From DASQLQ01 sp035629935 (GTDB lineage Bacteria; Actinomycetota; CADDZG01; WHSQ01), in contig DASQLQ010000126.1 in the NCBI GenBank assembly GCA_035629935.1, positions 1 through 25,025 on the forward strand: a stretch of 25,025 nucleotides of DNA, given 5' to 3'. This document shows, piece by piece, positions 14,189 to 21,820 of this stretch. Position 1 is the stretch's first letter; each line of letters opens with the position of its first letter. The notes beneath the pieces are model-generated. The model saw only the letters and a program-made list of their open reading frames with translations, was not told the origin of the DNA and did no database searches. Both the position numbers and the translations under genes were made by a program.

Positions 14189-15496
14189 GTGAAGAAGTCT
14201 CTGAGGCGGGGCCGGACCGCGGGCGGTGGAGGCCGTCCCCTCGGTGGATCGATGACGGTGCCGGGGGACAAGTCGATCTCGCATCGCGCTCTCATCCTGG
14301 GGGCGCTCGCCGAGGGCACCAGCCGCATCCGCGGTCTGAACGCCGGTGCCGATGTGGAAGCGACCGGTCGCATAGTGGCTTCCGTGGGAGCAACCAGGGC
14401 CGAGAAGAACGGTGAAGTAGAGGTTCATGGTTTTGGAAGGGAGGGCCTCAAGGAGCCGGCCGAGGTGCTGGATTGCGGCAACTCGGGGACGACGCTGCGA
14501 ACGATGCTGGGGGTAGTGGCAGCGGGGGACGGCTCCTTCACCTTCACGGGTGACGACTCGTTGCGTCGCCGCCCGATGTTGCGCGTGGTTGCTCCTCTTC
14601 GTCAGATGGGCGCCCGGATCGATGGTCGCGATCATGGCAATCTCGCCCCCCTGGTGGTCCGGGCGGGCTCGCTGTCCGGTATCGACTTCGAGTCGCCGGT
14701 GGCCTCCGCTCAGGTCAAGACCGCCTTGTTGCTGGCGGGGTTACGCGCTGATGGCCGCACCTCCGTTACCGAGCCCGGCGCCAGCCGGGACCACACCGAA
14801 AGGATGCTCGCCGCGGCGGGAGTGCCGATCGAGTGCGCCGGTCACACCGTGACGGTCGACGGTGGGCACCTGCCGGCGCCCATCGATCTGACCGTGCCGG
14901 GGGATGTGTCGGCTGCGGCCTTCTTCGTCGCGGGGGCCTTGCTGGTGGAAGGCTCGGATCTGACGATCACCGATGTGGGACTGAACCCGACCCGAGTGGG
15001 ACTCCTCGAGGTCTTCCGTTCGATGGGTGGTCTCGTCGAGACAGTTGAGGAAACGGTGACCGGCGGGGAGCCCATCGGCTCGATCAGGGCCGGCGCCGGA
15101 GCACTCGAAGGAGTGCGCGTTGCCGGAGAGATCGTGCCGCGCCTGATAGACGAGATCCCCGTTCTAGCAGTAGTTGCCACGCAGGCGGAGGGCATCACCG
15201 AGATCGCCGACGCGGGGGAGCTGCGGGTTAAGGAATCCGATCGGATCGAAGCCCTTGCGACGGGTCTCACAGCCTTGGGGGCGAAGGTCGAAGCGCTGCC
15301 CGACGGGCTCGTGATTGAAGGACCTACGCCTCTGCGAGGGGGAGCGGTGGATTCACGTGGCGACCACCGCATAGCGATGGCGTTCGCCATCGCCGGACTC
15401 TTGACCGAGGAAAGGGTCACGGTCCAGGGGTGGAGCTGCGTCGACACGTCTTTCCCCGGTTTCCTGGACGCGCTCGGGTCGGCGATGGGCCGATGA
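14189..15496 (+). CDS. aroA: 3-phosphoshikimate 1-carboxyvinyltransferase (EPSP synthase)
   Basis: This shikimate-pathway enzyme joins shikimate-3-phosphate and phosphoenolpyruvate. The protein has 435 residues from the GTG at 14189. Recognisable segments are MTVPGDKSISHRALILGAL (catalytic Lys28 and Ser29, Arg33), LDCGNSGTTLRTM (phosphoenolpyruvate loop), VKESDRIEAL and RGDHRIAMAF. The first 20 residues are Arg/Gly-rich and without a clear Shine-Dalgarno sequence in front, so the start could be somewhat later. It ends in an ATGA overlap with cmk, an arrangement implying coupled translation. It continues the aromatic cluster of aroH and tyrA. Confidence 0.95.
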   Translation: MKKSLRRGRTAGGGGRPLGGSMTVPGDKSISHRALILGALAEGTSRIRGLNAGADVEATGRIVASVGATRAEKNGEVEVHGFGREGLKEPAEVLDCGNSGTTLRTMLGVVAAGDGSFTFTGDDSLRRRPMLRVVAPLRQMGARIDGRDHGNLAPLVVRAGSLSGIDFESPVASAQVKTALLLAGLRADGRTSVTEPGASRDHTERMLAAAGVPIECAGHTVTVDGGHLPAPIDLTVPGDVSAAAFFVAGALLVEGSDLTITDVGLNPTRVGLLEVFRSMGGLVETVEETVTGGEPIGSIRAGAGALEGVRVAGEIVPRLIDEIPVLAVVATQAEGITEIADAGELRVKESDRIEALATGLTALGAKVEALPDGLVIEGPTPLRGGAVDSRGDHRIAMAFAIAGLLTEERVTVQGWSCVDTSFPGFLDALGSAMGR

Positions 15497-16149
15497 TCGC
15501 GATCGCCATCGACGGGCCGGCAGGCGCGGGGAAGACGACGGTCGCGCGCCGAGTGGCCGAGCAACTCGGCTGGCAGTACCTCGATACGGGCGCCATGTAT
15601 CGCGCGGTGGCGCTCAGCGCGTTGACCGAGGACATCGACCCCACGGACGAGCAAGCCGTTACGCGGCTGGCCGGCGAGCTCGACATCTCGATGGACGGCA
15701 ACACCGTTCTGGTCGGGGAGCGAGACGTTACGGAAGCCCTCCGCCGCCCCCAGGTCACCGTCACCTCCTCGATCGTTTCCAAGCATCCCGGAGTGAGGGC
15801 CGTGATGGTCGATCACCAGCGACGTGTCGCGGCCGATGGGCCGGTGGTGGTCGAGGGTCGAGATATCGGCACGGTCGTTCTTCCGCATGCGCCGGTGAAG
15901 ATCTTCCTGACGGCGAATCTCGATGAGCGGGCCGCCCGTCGCGCCGAGGAGCTGGAGCTTCAGCGCAGCGAGGACTCCGAACGGCTGAAGAAAGCGATCG
16001 CCACGCGGGATCGTGCCGACCAGAACCGCACCGTCTCCCCCTTGGTCCAGGCGGAGGATGCCGTTTTGATCGATTCGACGGGACGCTCGGTCGACGAGAT
16101 CGTGGACGAGATCATCTCCCTCGTGAGGTCTGCGGGGTTGCCGGGATGA
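15493..16149 (+). CDS. cmk: Cytidylate kinase
   Basis: Phosphorylates CMP and dCMP with ATP. The protein has 218 residues from the ATG at 15493. The P-loop GPAGAGKTT is at 8-16, followed by YLDTGAMYRAVAL, and the later conserved VVEGRDIGTVVLP and FLTANLDERAARR segments bind CMP. The start overlaps the aroA stop as ATGA and the stop overlaps the der start in the same way, so aroA, cmk and der are a tightly coupled operon. An upstream extension to 15430 is only a shadow of aroA. cmk followed by der is conserved across actinobacteria. Confidence 0.97.
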   Translation: MIAIAIDGPAGAGKTTVARRVAEQLGWQYLDTGAMYRAVALSALTEDIDPTDEQAVTRLAGELDISMDGNTVLVGERDVTEALRRPQVTVTSSIVSKHPGVRAVMVDHQRRVAADGPVVVEGRDIGTVVLPHAPVKIFLTANLDERAARRAEELELQRSEDSERLKKAIATRDRADQNRTVSPLVQAEDAVLIDSTGRSVDEIVDEIISLVRSAGLPG

Positions 16150-17471
16150 GTGACTCCAGCGGTAAAGGAGTGGCGGTCGTGGCCGTGGTCGGACGGCCGA
16201 ACGTCGGGAAGTCCTCGTTAATCAACCGGGTGATCGGGAGTCGCGAGGCAATCGTCGAAGCGACGCCGGGCGTGACCCGCGATCGTCGGTCCTTCGTCGC
16301 CCGATGGCGCGACCGGACGTTCGAGATAGTCGATACAGGCGGGTTGGAGCCGGGGGCCGAGGGGCTCGAGGCCCGGGTCGCCGAACAGGCTCAACTCGCG
16401 ATCGAGGCAGCAGACGCAGCCGTTCTTGTGGTCGACGCCGTCGCCGGCCCCCAACAGGACGACATGGAAGTTGCCGAGATCCTCCGGCGGTCACACAAGC
16501 CCGTCCTGGTGGTAGCGAACAAGGTCGACGACTCGGCGATCGAACCCGAGGCCGCCGCCTTCTTCCGCTTAGGGCTGGGTGACCCGGTAGTTGTCTCGGC
16601 CCTCCACGGACGGGGGTCGGGAGACTTCCTCGACCGGCTGCTCGAGATCCTGCCCGCCGGCGCCGAGGAGGTGGATCTTGACTGGGGGGCCGCAGCGATC
16701 GTCGGGCGCCCGAACGTCGGCAAGTCGTCGTTGGTCAACGCATTGCTCGGGGAGGAGCGGGTCCTCGTCGACAGCGTCCCCGGGACCACCCGGGATCCGA
16801 CCGATTCCATCATCTCAATGGGCGACGATCGAACGCTCCGACTGGTGGACACGGCCGGGCTGCGCAAGCGGGTGAAGATCGACGATCCCCTCGAGTACTT
16901 CAGCTCGCTGCGCACCCGAGGGACCCTCCGGCGGGTCGATGCCACCGCCCTGGTGATCGACGCGAGCGAGGGGGTGACCGCGCTCGATCAACGACTGGCC
17001 GAGGACATCGCCGAGTCGGGGCGAGGGTGCATCGTCGTTCTCAACAAGTGGGACCTGGTCGCAGACGAGGAGGCGAGACGCGCCGTCGAGAGGTCGGTCG
17101 AGGTGAAGCTGCGCTTCCTCGCGTGGGCGCCGATCGTACGTACGTCGGCTACCACGGGCAGGGGAGTGAACAAGATCCTGCCGGCGCTCGAAGTGGCGAT
17201 CGGTTCGCATCGCCGGAGGCTCCCCACCGCACAGGTCAACACCCTGATCCGCGAGGCCCAGGAACGACGTCCCCATCCCCGGACCGGTGGTCGATCCTTC
17301 CGGGTGCGCTATGCCGTCCAGGCGGACAGCGCGCCGCCGTTGTTCCTTCTGTTCTCGAGCGGTCGGTTACACGTCGAGTACCTGCGCTACCTGGAGAACC
17401 GTCTCCGCGAGGTCGAGCCTTTCACCGGTACGCCGATAAAGCTCGAGACCAGAGTCAAGAATAGACGTTAG
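16146..17471 (+). CDS. der: Ribosome-assembly GTPase Der (EngA)
   Basis: Der is a double GTPase needed for 50S ribosomal subunit maturation. In its 441 residues there are two tandem G domains, each with GRPNVGKSS as P-loop (16-24 and 187-195), DTAG or DTGG as G3 and NKVD or NKWD as G4. A KH-like domain follows (about 350-435, ending RHPRT... through TPIKLETRVKN). It overlaps cmk by four bases. The downstream gap of about 180 bases contains array 12 before tRNA-Pro. Confidence 0.97.
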   Translation: MSDSSGKGVAVVAVVGRPNVGKSSLINRVIGSREAIVEATPGVTRDRRSFVARWRDRTFEIVDTGGLEPGAEGLEARVAEQAQLAIEAADAAVLVVDAVAGPQQDDMEVAEILRRSHKPVLVVANKVDDSAIEPEAAAFFRLGLGDPVVVSALHGRGSGDFLDRLLEILPAGAEEVDLDWGAAAIVGRPNVGKSSLVNALLGEERVLVDSVPGTTRDPTDSIISMGDDRTLRLVDTAGLRKRVKIDDPLEYFSSLRTRGTLRRVDATALVIDASEGVTALDQRLAEDIAESGRGCIVVLNKWDLVADEEARRAVERSVEVKLRFLAWAPIVRTSATTGRGVNKILPALEVAIGSHRRRLPTAQVNTLIREAQERRPHPRTGGRSFRVRYAVQADSAPPLFLLFSSGRLHVEYLRYLENRLREVEPFTGTPIKLETRVKNRR

Positions 17472-17551
17472 GTTCAGGGTTATGATATGTTCTTCGGACG
17501 AGGAGCCGACCGAACGATGCACACGTCTCACCGACGGTGTTGCTAAGGCTC

Positions 17552-17607
17552 CTTCTCCACAAGTCGCTTCATCGATTGGTCGACTCGTAGACAAATCGAC
17601 TTATCTA
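17552..17607. repeat. 8-bp-unit array 12 (before tRNA-Pro)
   Basis: Seven unspaced units, such as TTGGTCGA and CAAATCGA, in strict 8-base register; TACAGGGA may be an eighth (to 17615). The reverse strand contains AGATAAGT, shared with arrays 8 and 10. Confidence 0.78.
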
Positions 17608-17631
17608 TACAGGGAGCCGAAGACCCCTGGC

Positions 17632-17637
17632 TATGAT
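17632..17637 (+). promoter_or_regulatory. -10 element for tRNA-Pro
   Basis: TATGAT 15 bases before the tRNA, predicting a start near 17644. The -35 is weak. CCCGC (17639-17643) could pair with GCGGG (17652-17656) at the tRNA 5' end. Confidence 0.45.
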
Positions 17638-17652
17638 TCCCGCTCGCAATAG

Positions 17653-17727
17653 CGGGACGTGGCGCAGCTTGGTTAGCGCACTGGTCTGGGGGACCAGGGG
17701 TCGCCGGTTCGAATCCGGCCGTCCCGA
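17653..17727 (+). tRNA. tRNA-Pro (anticodon GGG)
   Basis: A complete 75-base cloverleaf can be drawn. Acceptor stem CGGGACG pairs with CGTCCCG, the D stem is GCGC/GCGC, the anticodon stem CTGGT/ACCAG encloses loop CTGGGGG with anticodon GGG, and the T arm is GCCGG-TTCGAAT-CCGGC. The discriminator base is A. CCA is not encoded; the next three bases are CTA and then the pgsA start codon follows, so the 3' end must be made by processing and CCA addition. Confidence 0.97.
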
Positions 17728-17730
17728 CTA

Positions 17731-18318
17731 ATGGAAACCGAACCGTCGAGCAATCGGATCCTCACGATTCCCAACCTGCTTTCCTTCGCCCGGCTGTTGA
17801 CCGTTCCGGTGTTCCTGTGGCTGTGGCTCTCGGACCGGCGGGACGCGGCCGTCATCCTGTACGCGGCGGGAGCGTGGACCGACTTCTTCGACGGCAAGAT
17901 CGCCCGGGCCACAAACTCGGTCACAGAGCTGGGAAAGCTCCTCGATCCGATCGCCGACCGGGTATTCATAATCACCCTGGCCGTCGCTCTGGTGGCAGCG
18001 GAGGTCCTTCCCTGGTGGCTGATGGGTGCACTCGTCGTCCGGGACGTGGTGCTTCTGTCGGTCTTTCCGATCTTGGAGAAAAAGGGAGTGGAGCGGATCG
18101 CCGTGAACTTCGTGGGCAAGACCGCTACTGCCGCACTCTTGGCCGGGCTCACCACGCTGGCGATCACGGAGACATCGGTGTCGTGGGCCGACGTAGGCGT
18201 GATCCCCGGGTTAACCCTTACGGTATTGGGAGCGGTCCTCTACTGGGTCGCGGCAGCACTCTACGGAAGGGAAGCAGTGCGGCGATTGCAAGCGCTGGGC
18301 GGAAGGGGAGCGGCGTGA
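17731..18318 (+). CDS. pgsA: CDP-alcohol phosphatidyltransferase (PgsA type)
   Basis: Membrane enzyme that transfers a phosphatidyl group from CDP-diacylglycerol to an alcohol. The 195-residue protein has the full signature D-x2-DG-x2-AR-x8-G-x3-D-x3-D: Asp51, Asp54, Gly55, Ala58, Arg59, Gly68, Asp72 and Asp76. The IPNLLSFARLL entry and about five or six membrane segments resemble PgsA, which makes phosphatidylglycerol phosphate; a pgsA2-like gene lies at the matching position near gcvH in mycobacteria, and its alcohol substrate is less certain. The ATG is only three bases after the tRNA, with no ribosome site, so the message may be produced leaderless by tRNA processing. Confidence 0.88.
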   Translation: METEPSSNRILTIPNLLSFARLLTVPVFLWLWLSDRRDAAVILYAAGAWTDFFDGKIARATNSVTELGKLLDPIADRVFIITLAVALVAAEVLPWWLMGALVVRDVVLLSVFPILEKKGVERIAVNFVGKTATAALLAGLTTLAITETSVSWADVGVIPGLTLTVLGAVLYWVAAALYGREAVRRLQALGGRGAA

Positions 18319-20861
18319 CTCCCACCGATATGCAAGCGGTGATCATGGCGGGCGGCGAGGGATCTCGCCTGCGACCGCTGACGAGCAACATGCCCAAGCC
18401 CATGCTGCCGATCACGAACCGGCCCTTGATGGAGCACATCATCCTGTTGCTTCGCAAGCACGGTTTCACCGACGTCGTCGCTACCGTCCAGTTCCTTTCT
18501 TCCGTGATCCGCAACTACTTCGGCGACGGATCAGACCTCGGTGTTTCGCTGTCATACGCAACGGAAGAGGTCCCGCTGGGAACGGCCGGATCGGTGCTCG
18601 GCGCACGCGATCTGCTGTCGGGGACCTTCCTTGTGATCTCCGGGGACGCTCTGACCGATCTCGACGTGCAGGAAGTCGTTGCCTTCCACCGCGCCAAGGG
18701 GGCCGCGGCAACGCTCGTCCTCAAGCACGTTCCCGATCCGCTCGAGTTCGGGATCGTGATGACCGATGCCGACGGTCGCATCGAGCGCTTCTTGGAGAAG
18801 CCCAGCTGGGGTCAGGTCTTCTCGGACACGATCAACACCGGCATCTATGTGATCGAGCCGGACGTGTTGGATCTCATCCCGGTGGACGAGCCTTACGACT
18901 TCTCGTCGCAGTTGTTCCCCGCGATGCTCGACAAGGGCCTGCCCCTTTTCGGCTTCGTCGCCGACTCGTACTGGGAGGACGTGGGGAACGCAGATGCATA
19001 CCTGCAGGCGCACCTCGACGTGCTGGGGGGCCGTGTCGAGGTCGACATGCCCGGCTTCGAACTCCGGCCGAGCGTGTGGGTGGGGGAGGACGTCGACGTC
19101 CACCCGACGGCTCGGATCGAGGGCCCGGCCCTCATCGGGGACAACTGTCAGATAGGAGCCGGCGCCATCCTCGGTGGTTACTCGGTCCTCGGTCAGAACA
19201 CGATCGTGGGCGATGACGCCGTGATCGCCGGCGCCGTGGTCATGGAGGGCGCGCATGTCGGGCCGTTCGCTCGCATCCGGGGGAGCGTTCTGGGACGGGG
19301 CGCGTCGCTCGACAAAGGGGCGACGGTCGAGGAGGGGGCGGTGATCGGCGACGAGGTCCAGGTGGGAGCCGGCGCCATCATCAAGCCTCGAGTCAAGATC
19401 TACCCTTCGCGCTCGGTCGATGCAGGCGCGATCGTCACCGAGAGCGTCGTGCGCGAGCGTCGAGCACAACGGAGCCTGTTCGGCTCTCGCGGCGTGACCG
19501 GCAAGGTAAATGTCGGCATCACCCCGCAGGTCGCGGTTCGCCTGGGCATGGCCTACGGCACGACCCTCAAGCGAGACAGCGTGGTGGTAACCGGGCGAGA
19601 TGCAAGTCGCTCGGCACGAACCATCAAGCGCGCGTTGATCGCCGGATTGAACTCGACCGGCGTGACGTGCCAGGACCTCGAGCTGGTCCCGATGCCCCTC
19701 ACGCGCTTCACGGTTCGTAACCGTCAGGCGTCGGGTGGGATCGGGGTCCGCACATCGGCCGGAGACCCCGAGGTGGTCGAGATCCGGCTGCTCGATGCCG
19801 GTGGCGCCGACATCTCGCTCGGGGCCCAGCGCAAGATCGAACGGGTCTTCTATCGCGAGGACTACCGGCGTTCGAGCGCTGCGAAGCTAGGCGAGCTCGA
19901 GTTCCCTCCTCGGGCACTGGAGCAGTACTCGAGCGGTCTGATCGGGGCCCTGGACATCAAGGCGATCCGGGCTCTGGCCCCCAAGGTCGTCATCGAGTAC
20001 GCACACGGACCGGCCTCTCTCATCGGACCCGCACTACTGGGACGCCTGGGATGTGACTTCCTGGCGGTCAATGCATTCACCGACGAGCACCGGCCGATCC
20101 TCTCCAACGAGGACTTCCTGCGCCTTCTGGAGGAGCTGACCGAGCACGTCCGCAAATCGGGCTCTGACCTAGGCGTGCTGCTCGAGCCGGGCGGAGAGAT
20201 CGCTCACCTGGTCGACGGCCGCGGCCGGATCGTTCCCCAGGAGAGGGCCCTGCTGGCTTTCATGCAGCACGAAGCCAACCGGGGAGCGGGAAAGGTCGCC
20301 GTCCCGGTCTCGACCACGCAGAGAGCCCTAGAGGTCGTCGCAGGGGGTGGAGGCGAGATCGAATGGAGCCCGATCTCGATCGCCGGTCTCATGGCGCGGG
20401 CGGCAGAAGACGAGGTGGTGTTCGCCGGGACCGAGGACGGGGCGTTCATCTGGCCTGATTTCATGCCGGCACCGGACGCGTTGATGACGTTCGGCAAGGC
20501 CCTGGAGCTCGTGGCCGTGGCCGGCCAGCCTCTCGCCGACTTGATCGATGACCTTCCCGAGTTCCACGTCGCCCGGCGTGAGGTGCGGACGCCGTGGGAG
20601 CTCAAGGGAACAGTCATGCGTGAGCTGGCCGCGACGCACGGAGCGTCGGACCCAAACAGCGACCTCGTCCTGATCGATGGGGTGAAGATCGTGCGGGGAA
20701 ACGAGTGGGTGCTCGTGATCCCGTATCCCGACGAACCTGCGTGCAAGGTGTGGGCCGAGGCTCCGGATGGTGCCCGGTCCGAGCAGTTGGCCGACGAGTA
20801 CGCGCGCATCGTCGAACAGATCATCGAGCGGGGCGACAATGATGGACTTCTCGACTTGTAG
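18315..20861 (+). CDS. Mannose-1-phosphate guanylyltransferase-like / phosphohexomutase-like fusion
   Basis: The 848-residue protein has three parts. The nucleotidyltransferase domain (about 1-235) has the signature MAGGEGSRLRPLTSNMPKPM and ISGDALTDLD; by family it makes an NDP-sugar, probably GDP-mannose. A left-handed beta-helix of hexapeptide repeats follows (about 250-370). The rest matches the phosphoglucomutase/phosphomannomutase fold, but with altered catalytic motifs: TSAGDP (480-485) in place of TASHNP, putting Ala at the phospho-serine position; EPGGE (624-628) in place of the DxDxD metal loop; GTEDGAF (705-711) in place of GEESGH. The GTG at 18315 overlaps the pgsA stop and follows GGAAGGGGAG; an upstream extension is a pgsA shadow. 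The TAG stop lies within array 13. Confidence 0.88.
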   Translation: MTPTDMQAVIMAGGEGSRLRPLTSNMPKPMLPITNRPLMEHIILLLRKHGFTDVVATVQFLSSVIRNYFGDGSDLGVSLSYATEEVPLGTAGSVLGARDLLSGTFLVISGDALTDLDVQEVVAFHRAKGAAATLVLKHVPDPLEFGIVMTDADGRIERFLEKPSWGQVFSDTINTGIYVIEPDVLDLIPVDEPYDFSSQLFPAMLDKGLPLFGFVADSYWEDVGNADAYLQAHLDVLGGRVEVDMPGFELRPSVWVGEDVDVHPTARIEGPALIGDNCQIGAGAILGGYSVLGQNTIVGDDAVIAGAVVMEGAHVGPFARIRGSVLGRGASLDKGATVEEGAVIGDEVQVGAGAIIKPRVKIYPSRSVDAGAIVTESVVRERRAQRSLFGSRGVTGKVNVGITPQVAVRLGMAYGTTLKRDSVVVTGRDASRSARTIKRALIAGLNSTGVTCQDLELVPMPLTRFTVRNRQASGGIGVRTSAGDPEVVEIRLLDAGGADISLGAQRKIERVFYREDYRRSSAAKLGELEFPPRALEQYSSGLIGALDIKAIRALAPKVVIEYAHGPASLIGPALLGRLGCDFLAVNAFTDEHRPILSNEDFLRLLEELTEHVRKSGSDLGVLLEPGGEIAHLVDGRGRIVPQERALLAFMQHEANRGAGKVAVPVSTTQRALEVVAGGGGEIEWSPISIAGLMARAAEDEVVFAGTEDGAFIWPDFMPAPDALMTFGKALELVAVAGQPLADLIDDLPEFHVARREVRTPWELKGTVMRELAATHGASDPNSDLVLIDGVKIVRGNEWVLVIPYPDEPACKVWAEAPDGARSEQLADEYARIVEQIIERGDNDGLLDL

Positions 20862-20878
20862 ACAAATCGACTAACGAC
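20847..20878. repeat. 8-bp-unit array 13 (end of the fusion gene)
   Basis: Four unspaced units beginning CTTCTCGA and CTTGTAGA. The first and most of the second are coding (last residues LLDL), and the TAG stop (20859-20861) is part of TTGTAGACAA. Confidence 0.75.
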
Positions 20879-20881
20879 AGG

Positions 20882-20899
20882 TGATGGGCTGGGCCATCA
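20882..20899 (+). promoter_or_regulatory. Small hairpin before gcvH
   Basis: TGATGG and CCATCA form a 6-bp stem around GCTGGG, about 20 bases upstream of gcvH; an overlapping GGCTG/CAGCC pairing is possible. No glycine riboswitch was recognised. Confidence 0.25.
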
Positions 20900-20919
20900 G
20901 CCAAAGGAAGGGTGTTCGC

Positions 20920-21306
20920 ATGAGTGAGGTTCCGGCGGAGCTGAAGTACACGAAGGAGCACGAATGGACCCGCGCGGAGGGGGGCCGGGTGGTTATCGGC
21001 ATCACGGATTTCGCGCAGGATCAGTTGGGCGACGTGGTTTTCGTCGAGCTGCCCGAGGCGGGGACCGCCGTCGAGGCCGGGAAGCCTCTGGGCGAGGTCG
21101 AGTCGACGAAGTCGGTGTCGGATGTCTACAGCCCGATCAGCGGGACCGTCGTGGAGAAGAACACCGAGGTCGAGCAGACCCCTGAGCTGATCAACTCCGA
21201 CCCCTACGGGAAGGGGTGGCTGGTGGCCATCGAGCCGGTGGGCGAGCTGGGTGACCTACTGAGTGCGGACGACTACCGGGCCTTCGTCGAGTCAGACGCA
21301 CGTTGA
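20920..21306 (+). CDS. gcvH: Glycine cleavage system H protein
   Basis: H protein carries the lipoyl arm that shuttles the aminomethyl group between the P, T and L proteins of glycine cleavage. The 128-residue protein has the lipoylated Lys64 in EVESTKSVSDVYSP, the canonical site, and the conserved KYTKEHEW and ITDFAQDQLGDVVFVELP segments. The ATG at 20920 was chosen because AAGGAAGGG (20903-20911) precedes it; an in-frame ATG at 20881 would add 13 atypical residues. gcvP and gcvT are not in the window. gcvH followed by a GarA-like FHA gene and an FtsR-like MerR gene is the arrangement of Rv1826-Rv1828 in M. tuberculosis. Confidence 0.96.
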   Translation: MSEVPAELKYTKEHEWTRAEGGRVVIGITDFAQDQLGDVVFVELPEAGTAVEAGKPLGEVESTKSVSDVYSPISGTVVEKNTEVEQTPELINSDPYGKGWLVAIEPVGELGDLLSADDYRAFVESDAR

Positions 21307-21309
21307 GCG

Positions 21310-21339
21310 TTGACCAACCCTAAAGGTTTCCTATAGGGT
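21310..21339 (+). promoter_or_regulatory. Promoter for the FHA gene, predicted leaderless
   Basis: TTGACC (21310-21315), 18 bases, TAGGGT (21334-21339), or TATAGG with 16 bases. The ATG follows the -10 by seven bases, so the transcript should start at the codon. An inverted repeat ACCCTA-N11-TAGGGT (21317-21339) spans spacer and -10 and could be an operator. Confidence 0.65.
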
Positions 21340-21346
21340 CACGCCC

Positions 21347-21817
21347 ATGTTTTGCACTAACTGCGGCCATCGCAATCCCGAGGGTTCGAACTTCTGTTCC
21401 TCGTGTGGCACTCCGCTCAAAGAGGGTGGTGGGGGCGCCGACACGACGATCACGTTCATGGCGGGCGAGCTCGATTCCGACCTCGAGGAAGAGATCCACA
21501 TCTCACCCGAGGAGCTCGCCGGTGGGCGAGGGGTCCTTATCGTCAAGCGGGGCCAGAACGCGGGGAGCAAGTTCTTCCTCGACACCGACGCAACGACGGT
21601 CGGTCGTCACCCGAACTCGGACATCTTCTTGGACGACATCACGGTCTCCCGCCAGCATGCAGAGATCCGGCGCGACAACGGTTCCTTCAACCTGCACGAC
21701 ATCGGGAGCCTGAACGGGACGTACGTCAACCGCGAGCGGGTCGAAGAAACCCAGCTGCACTCCGGGGACGAGATCCAGATCGGCAAGTTCAAGCTCGTTT
21801 TCCTATCCGGAGGTTGA
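21347..21817 (+). CDS. Zinc-ribbon FHA-domain protein, GarA-like
   Basis: The 156-residue protein starts with a zinc ribbon (Cys3, Cys6, Cys17, Cys20), then has a short acidic linker with the Thr pair GADTTITF (31-37), and an FHA domain (about 80-152) with GRHPNSDIFL, SRQHAEI and SLNGTYVN, which together form the phosphothreonine-binding face. GarA of mycobacteria (Rv1827) lies at the same locus and has an N-terminal ETTSVF motif phosphorylated by PknB/PknG, which then binds its own FHA domain; it controls 2-oxoglutarate and glutamate enzymes. The Thr pair here suggests the same switch. The zinc ribbon is absent from M. tuberculosis GarA. The ATG has no ribosome site and seems leaderless. Confidence 0.9.
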   Translation: MFCTNCGHRNPEGSNFCSSCGTPLKEGGGGADTTITFMAGELDSDLEEEIHISPEELAGGRGVLIVKRGQNAGSKFFLDTDATTVGRHPNSDIFLDDITVSRQHAEIRRDNGSFNLHDIGSLNGTYVNRERVEETQLHSGDEIQIGKFKLVFLSGG

Positions 21818-21820
21818 GAA

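Larger units (their letters stand above)
17472..17652. other. Gap between der and tRNA-Pro
   Basis: Holds a TATGAT hexamer (17481-17486), an AGGAGCC/GGCTCCT inverted repeat (17501-17507, 17547-17553) enclosing a small CACC/GGTG hairpin, then array 12. The structure could be part of the der terminator, but no T-tract follows. Confidence 0.4.

Noticed and set aside
17817..18314. Upstream extension of the fusion gene frame
   Set aside because: It overlaps the clearly coding pgsA frame; GTG 18315 with a good ribosome site gives the normal family start.
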